From: Brevinematales bacterium
GTDB lineage: Bacteria > Spirochaetota > Brevinematia > Brevinematales > JAOACQ01
Assembly: GCA_026417755.1 (NCBI GenBank)
Contig: JAOACQ010000086.1
Location: 1 to 35,116 of the forward strand
Direction: 5' to 3'
Length of the DNA stretch: 35,116 nucleotides
This document shows, one piece after another, positions 31,542 to 35,116 of this stretch (its first letter is position 1; the number at the start of each line of letters is the position of its first letter). Position numbers and translations under genes: made by a program. The notes below the pieces were generated by a model, which was not told the origin of the DNA, did no database searches, and worked only from the letters and a program-made list of their open reading frames with translations.

Positions 31542-32699
31542 TTAGCTTTTGATTTTTGGAGCAGAAACTGTAAATAAAACCCCACCACAAAGACTTATAA
31601 AAGCTGCAATATATATAGCTAAGGTATAAGTTTTGGACAAATCAAATAAAAATCCAGCCGTAAGTGGCCCAAGAATACCAGCTATACCATAACCCAGAAA
31701 AACATAAGGATATATTATACCCATTCTATCAATACCATAGATATGTCCGGTTTCTCTGGCAAAAAGCACAAAATTTCCACCAAATCCAAAACCTATTAAA
31801 GCAGAAATCAAAATATATATTCCATCTGTCAAGGCAATATTACCAAGTAAAAAAATGGATATGGCTTGGAATATTAAAGCAAAAATAATAGTAAGTTGTG
31901 AACCTATGTAGTCGCTTATAAAGCCCCATATTATTCTACCAAGAAAGTTACTGATTGCAAAAAATGAAATAGCAAATGCAAGAATTTTGGCATCAAGAAT
32001 ATTTTTAGATATTCCTATGGGTTTAAGACTACCAATTATTAAAAGTCCAGCGAATGTTCCAAACAAAATCCCTGCAAAAAGTTTATAAAAATTAGTAGAC
32101 TTCAAGAAATCGAAACTCACCTTTTCATTTTTTTGGTCTTCTTTCTTAATAGGAGAATCTAAAAAGAAAGAAAAAATAGTAATTATGAGACCATAACTTA
32201 TCCCTATAATTATAAAAATATTGAATATATCTTTTCCACTTTCAAGCAAAAACTCAATTATAAGAGAAAGTATTGTAGCTGCAAGCCCAAAACCAGCAGC
32301 TGCTATACCAGTGATTAAGCCTTTTTTATCTGGAAACCATTTTACAGGTGTGGTTAAAGAAGCTAAATAACCAAAGCCAGTCCCTATACCTGCAAGAACT
32401 GAAATTCCCACTAAAATCAGGAAAAAATTACCATTTGAAAAACCAGCGACTAAATAACCAATAGTAAAAAACAGAGCTGATAAAAAACCTATAATTTTAG
32501 AGCCCTTTTTTCTCTCAATTTTTCCCGCAAAAATCATTGATATGGTAAAAATTGCAATGAGTAATCCAAAAATAAGTTGAGACTGTGAAGCACTGAAGTT
32601 ATACTTCTTTAATTCAGAAGCAACAATGCTCCACGCATAAACACCACCAAGACATAACATTATTACAAAAGATGAAATTACCGTCAAAATTTTTTTCAT
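31542..32699 (-). CDS. MFS transporter, oxalate/formate antiporter (OFA) family
   Basis: A 385-residue membrane protein with about twelve membrane segments and a central charged loop (SPIKKEDQKNEK) between two halves. LGGVYAWSIV at the N-terminus and GIGTGFGYLASLTTPVKWFPDKKG in the first half are hallmarks of the OFA family, which exchanges small carboxylates such as oxalate/formate or moves lactate and other monocarboxylates. The substrate cannot be read. AAGGAGG precedes the ATG. It lies 26 bases after purE with no terminator seen, so it may be read from the purK-purE unit. Confidence 0.85.
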   Translation of the reverse strand: MKKILTVISSFVIMLCLGGVYAWSIVASELKKYNFSASQSQLIFGLLIAIFTISMIFAGKIERKKGSKIIGFLSALFFTIGYLVAGFSNGNFFLILVGISVLAGIGTGFGYLASLTTPVKWFPDKKGLITGIAAAGFGLAATILSLIIEFLLESGKDIFNIFIIIGISYGLIITIFSFFLDSPIKKEDQKNEKVSFDFLKSTNFYKLFAGILFGTFAGLLIIGSLKPIGISKNILDAKILAFAISFFAISNFLGRIIWGFISDYIGSQLTIIFALIFQAISIFLLGNIALTDGIYILISALIGFGFGGNFVLFARETGHIYGIDRMGIIYPYVFLGYGIAGILGPLTAGFLFDLSKTYTLAIYIAAFISLCGGVLFTVSAPKIKS

Positions 32700-32725
32700 C
32701 CCTAACCTCCTTCTCTCTCAAAAAA

Positions 32726-33220
32726 TCAACCCCTTTTCAATTCTTCCGATTTTTTTACAACCTCTTCAAACAATTTTTTCTTGTACTCTATAATTTTTTC
32801 CCCTATCTTTTTATCATTAACAGAAAGTATTTGAGCAGCAAGTATAGCTGCATTCTTTGCACCATTTAAAGCAACAGTTGCTACAGGAACACCGCCCGGC
32901 ATCTGTAGAATTGAAAGTATTGAGTCCCAGCCATCAATAGAATTTGAAGATTTGATGGGAACCCCTATCACAGGAAGTGGAGAAATAGATGCTATCATGC
33001 CAGGCAAATGAGCAGCTCCACCAGCTCCAGCTATTATAACTTTTATCCCTCTCAAATGAGCTTCTTTTGCAAAATTGAAAAGTTTATCTGGTGTCCTATG
33101 TGCTGAAACGATATCTACTTCATATTCTATGCCAAAATATTCAAGCATTTCTGCTGCATTTTTCATTATAGTCCAGTCAGAATCTGAACCCATCACTATA
33201 CTCACCAATTTTTCACTCAT
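32726..33220 (-). CDS. purE: N5-carboxyaminoimidazole ribonucleotide mutase
   Basis: PurE moves the carboxylate of N5-CAIR to C4 to give CAIR in purine synthesis. The 164-residue protein has the class I signatures: VMGSDSDW (about 10-17), SAHRTPDKL with the catalytic His, and AGAGGAAHLPGMIAS and GVPIKSS. Pairing with purK confirms class I (N5-CAIR mutase) rather than the class II AIR carboxylase. Its ATG overlaps the purK stop as ATGA. Confidence 0.96.
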   Translation of the reverse strand: MSEKLVSIVMGSDSDWTIMKNAAEMLEYFGIEYEVDIVSAHRTPDKLFNFAKEAHLRGIKVIIAGAGGAAHLPGMIASISPLPVIGVPIKSSNSIDGWDSILSILQMPGGVPVATVALNGAKNAAILAAQILSVNDKKIGEKIIEYKKKLFEEVVKKSEELKRG

Positions 33221-34371
33221 GATATTACCCTCACAATTTTTTTAAGTTTATCTGCCTTTGATATCGCATCTTTTAAGTTGTCGGAAATAATAGTTATATG
33301 CCCCATCTTTCTATAAGGTTTTGTTATCTTTTTTCCATAGAGGTGAATTTTTACGCCTTCTATACTCAGAGCTTCTCGAAAACCTTTATACTTGACATGC
33401 CCATTATATCCATCTTCTCCAAGAAGATTTATCATAACTGCTGGTGATTTCATCTTTGTTCTACCAAGAGGTAAATCTAATATTGCTCTCAAGTGTTGTT
33501 CATATTGCGATGTGAGATTATTCTCTATTGTATGATGTCCGCTGTTATGAGGACGTGGCGCAATTTCATTAACAAGAATGTTGTTTCTTCTGTCAACAAA
33601 AAATTCTACTGCAAGAAGTCCAATAATATTTAATTTTTCTGCAAGATGAACTGCAATATTTGCAGCTTTTTTCTCAATACTCTTACTTATATAAGCGGGG
33701 CAAATCAGTTTATCAAGGATATTCTCCTTTTCATTGAAAATCATTTCAACAGCAGGAAATGTTTCTGTTTCTCCGTTCTTGTTTCTCGCTACTATAATTG
33801 AAATTTCTTTCTTTATATCTATTTTATCTTCAATTATTGAAGCTCCTGGAAGAAGTTCATCAAGTTGGCTTTGATTATCAACTACCTTAACTCCTCTACC
33901 ATCATATCCACCCTTTCTTATCTTTTGAACGAAAGGAGGTGTAAGTTTATTTTCATAAACTGATTTTATTATATCTTCTTTACTATCAAATAAGTGAAAG
34001 TTTGATGTAGGAATATTATTATCTCTATAAAATTCTTTTTGTTTACCCTTATCCTGAATAAGGGTCAAAACAAAGGGATCTGGATGTATTATTAACCCCT
34101 CATCTTTTAATTTAAACAAGGCATCAGTATTAATACTTTCTATCTCAAATGTGAGAACATCCACCATTTTACCAAAAGAATAAACATCTGTAAAATTCAG
34201 TCTATCACCCCTGACAAAAAAGGTGGCAATATCCTTTGCCGGGCAATGTTCATCACTATCCAAAACATAAGTTTTTATGTCCCACTTAGTAGCTTCCTGA
34301 ATAAGCATCTTACTTAATTGCCCGCCGGCAATTATTCCTAGTTTTATTTCAGAAACTGAAAACTCTTTCAT
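33217..34371 (-). CDS. purK: N5-carboxyaminoimidazole ribonucleotide synthase
   Basis: PurK uses ATP and bicarbonate to carboxylate AIR to N5-CAIR. It is an ATP-grasp enzyme with an N-terminal pre-grasp domain (KLGIIAGGQLSKMLIQEA), the central ATP-binding part (GGYDGRGVKVV), and NEIAPRPHNSGHHTIE, diagnostic for PurK. The track start (34422) would overlap the upstream gene by 74 bases; the ATG at 34371 gives MKEFSVSEIKLGIIAGG, a normal length of 384 residues, and has CAGGAT just before it. Even so it overlaps the upstream stop by 23 bases. It is coupled to purE by ATGA. Confidence 0.95.
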   Translation of the reverse strand: MKEFSVSEIKLGIIAGGQLSKMLIQEATKWDIKTYVLDSDEHCPAKDIATFFVRGDRLNFTDVYSFGKMVDVLTFEIESINTDALFKLKDEGLIIHPDPFVLTLIQDKGKQKEFYRDNNIPTSNFHLFDSKEDIIKSVYENKLTPPFVQKIRKGGYDGRGVKVVDNQSQLDELLPGASIIEDKIDIKKEISIIVARNKNGETETFPAVEMIFNEKENILDKLICPAYISKSIEKKAANIAVHLAEKLNIIGLLAVEFFVDRRNNILVNEIAPRPHNSGHHTIENNLTSQYEQHLRAILDLPLGRTKMKSPAVMINLLGEDGYNGHVKYKGFREALSIEGVKIHLYGKKITKPYRKMGHITIISDNLKDAISKADKLKKIVRVIS

Positions 34372-35116
34372 AATCCTGAACTGTGCCCTTATCAAGGAAA
34401 CACTCGATAATCTTTTTACCAAGCGGACAAAGATCTTCAGTCATAAAGTTTGCTATCTCTTCTTTAAAGAACTCATAAAGCATTTCAGAACCAACTTCAA
34501 ATGCTTCATCTCCAACATCAGGCTGTAAATTTACTTGAAGCAAACTTTTTGGTAAGTAAATACCCTCAAATTTTATATGTTCTAAGGAATACCCAAGAAG
34601 AGAACACTTTGAAGGTGTTAACTGATCAGGCTTAATCTTTGCATTTCCTCTTTTAGCAAGATATTCCCTTATAATCCATTCCGGCATAAAACCAACTTTA
34701 TAAGCACCAATATATTGGTTTGGAATCAATAAGTAAAGAGTATCCGTAAACGTTTTAAACTGCTCTAAAAGTAAATTAGCATATCTTACCCTTTTCCCAG
34801 TGGCAAATGGCCAGAAAGAGCCAACTCCCTCACTTGATAGAGCCTTTATATTTCCAGCAATACTTGGGTTAGCATGACCTCTTGGACTTGCAAGCCTCCA
34901 GAGCCAGGCAAGAGCTGGAGGTAAAACCTGTGCTATACCTACTATCCCATATGATGGATTATCTTTTGTACAGGGAGGCGTTCTTATACCAAAAGATCTT
35001 ACATCAACAATCACAGGATCATTTATAACATCAGGAATAAGTTTCTTTGGTAAAATAACCCTTGGATTTGGGCACTTTTTACCTGGTGAATCTTCAATAT
35101 GTTCCCAGATAAGAGC
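34349..35116 (-). CDS. DUF4914-like protein, partial (5' end outside window)
   Basis: The frame stays open from 35014, where the track places a start, to the right edge; that start codon is an internal GTG valine in DPVIVDV. About 255 C-terminal residues are visible. Conserved-looking lines are PRVILPKKLIPDV, VRSFGIRTPPCTKDNPSYG and WLWRLASPRGHANPSI. I believe this is the DUF4914 family, seen in spirochaetes and other anaerobes, whose function is unknown to me. Its stop overlaps purK by 23 bases, so it is probably the upstream gene of that operon. There is no signal of decay. Confidence 0.7.
   Translation of the reverse strand, partial: ALIWEHIEDSPGKKCPNPRVILPKKLIPDVINDPVIVDVRSFGIRTPPCTKDNPSYGIVGIAQVLPPALAWLWRLASPRGHANPSIAGNIKALSSEGVGSFWPFATGKRVRYANLLLEQFKTFTDTLYLLIPNQYIGAYKVGFMPEWIIREYLAKRGNAKIKPDQLTPSKCSLLGYSLEHIKFEGIYLPKSLLQVNLQPDVGDEAFEVGSEMLYEFFKEEIANFMTEDLCPLGKKIIECFLDKGTVQDYERVFSF

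Noticed and set aside
34372-34422. The purK start at 34422 given in the track.
   Set aside because: It adds 17 residues before the conserved N-terminus and deepens the overlap with the upstream gene; ATG 34371 has a nearby ribosome site.

Overview
This window is AT-rich bacterial chromosome with dense, mostly operonic genes. The best guess is a fermentative, double-membraned anaerobe of spirochaete type. The V-type ATPase operon runs E, DUF2764, A, B, D, I, K, the order known from Borrelia and Treponema (a DUF2764 gene also occurs in Bacteroidota and Chlamydiae). LptB and several exported proteins with barrel-like C-termini indicate an outer membrane. The taxonomic call is inference from gene content and order.

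Layout, left to right. (1) 1-288: the 5' part of an unrecognised minus-strand gene leaving the window, visibly richer in G+C than its surroundings. (2) 289-658: AT-rich intergenic DNA with a palindromic promoter. (3) 659-6708, plus strand: prmC-rlmN, a lipoprotein GH16 glucanase, then a ctpA-accD-lptB operon. (4) 6700-9453, minus strand: a Xer recombinase behind a CsgG-like exported protein, then a bactofilin that appears to share a promoter with tRNA-Val(TAC). (5) 9510-16960: a seven-gene V-ATPase operon whose rotor subunit keeps all five residues of the Na+ site described in Enterococcus hirae. (6) 17027-18915: a small membrane protein, an orphan pyrK and an exported hypothetical protein. 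(7) 19042-19187: a palindromic repeat element with 18-bp terminal inverted repeats. (8) 19201-22847: etfB-etfA-acyl-CoA dehydrogenase, with the EtfB motif typical of electron-bifurcating ETFs. (9) 22988-25987: a 999-residue exported PEGA-repeat protein. (10) 26070-30226: an operon of a cytoplasmic leucine-rich-repeat protein, clpS and clpA. It is divergent from carA (30309-31400), and the two promoters share one 14-bp palindrome. (11) 31542-35116: purK-purE followed by an OFA-type transporter, all behind a partial DUF4914 gene.

Working picture: bifurcating ETF/acyl-CoA dehydrogenase and a Na+ V-ATPase would fit an energy-limited fermenter. Pyrimidine (carA, pyrK) and purine (purK, purE) genes are scattered rather than clustered. 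Envelope functions (LptB, bactofilin, CsgG-like, PEGA-barrel, GH16 lipoprotein) are prominent. The least-explained arrangements are the LRR-ClpS-ClpA operon, the tRNA-Val/bactofilin unit and the palindromic element. No CRISPR array, rRNA, transposase or prophage was seen.
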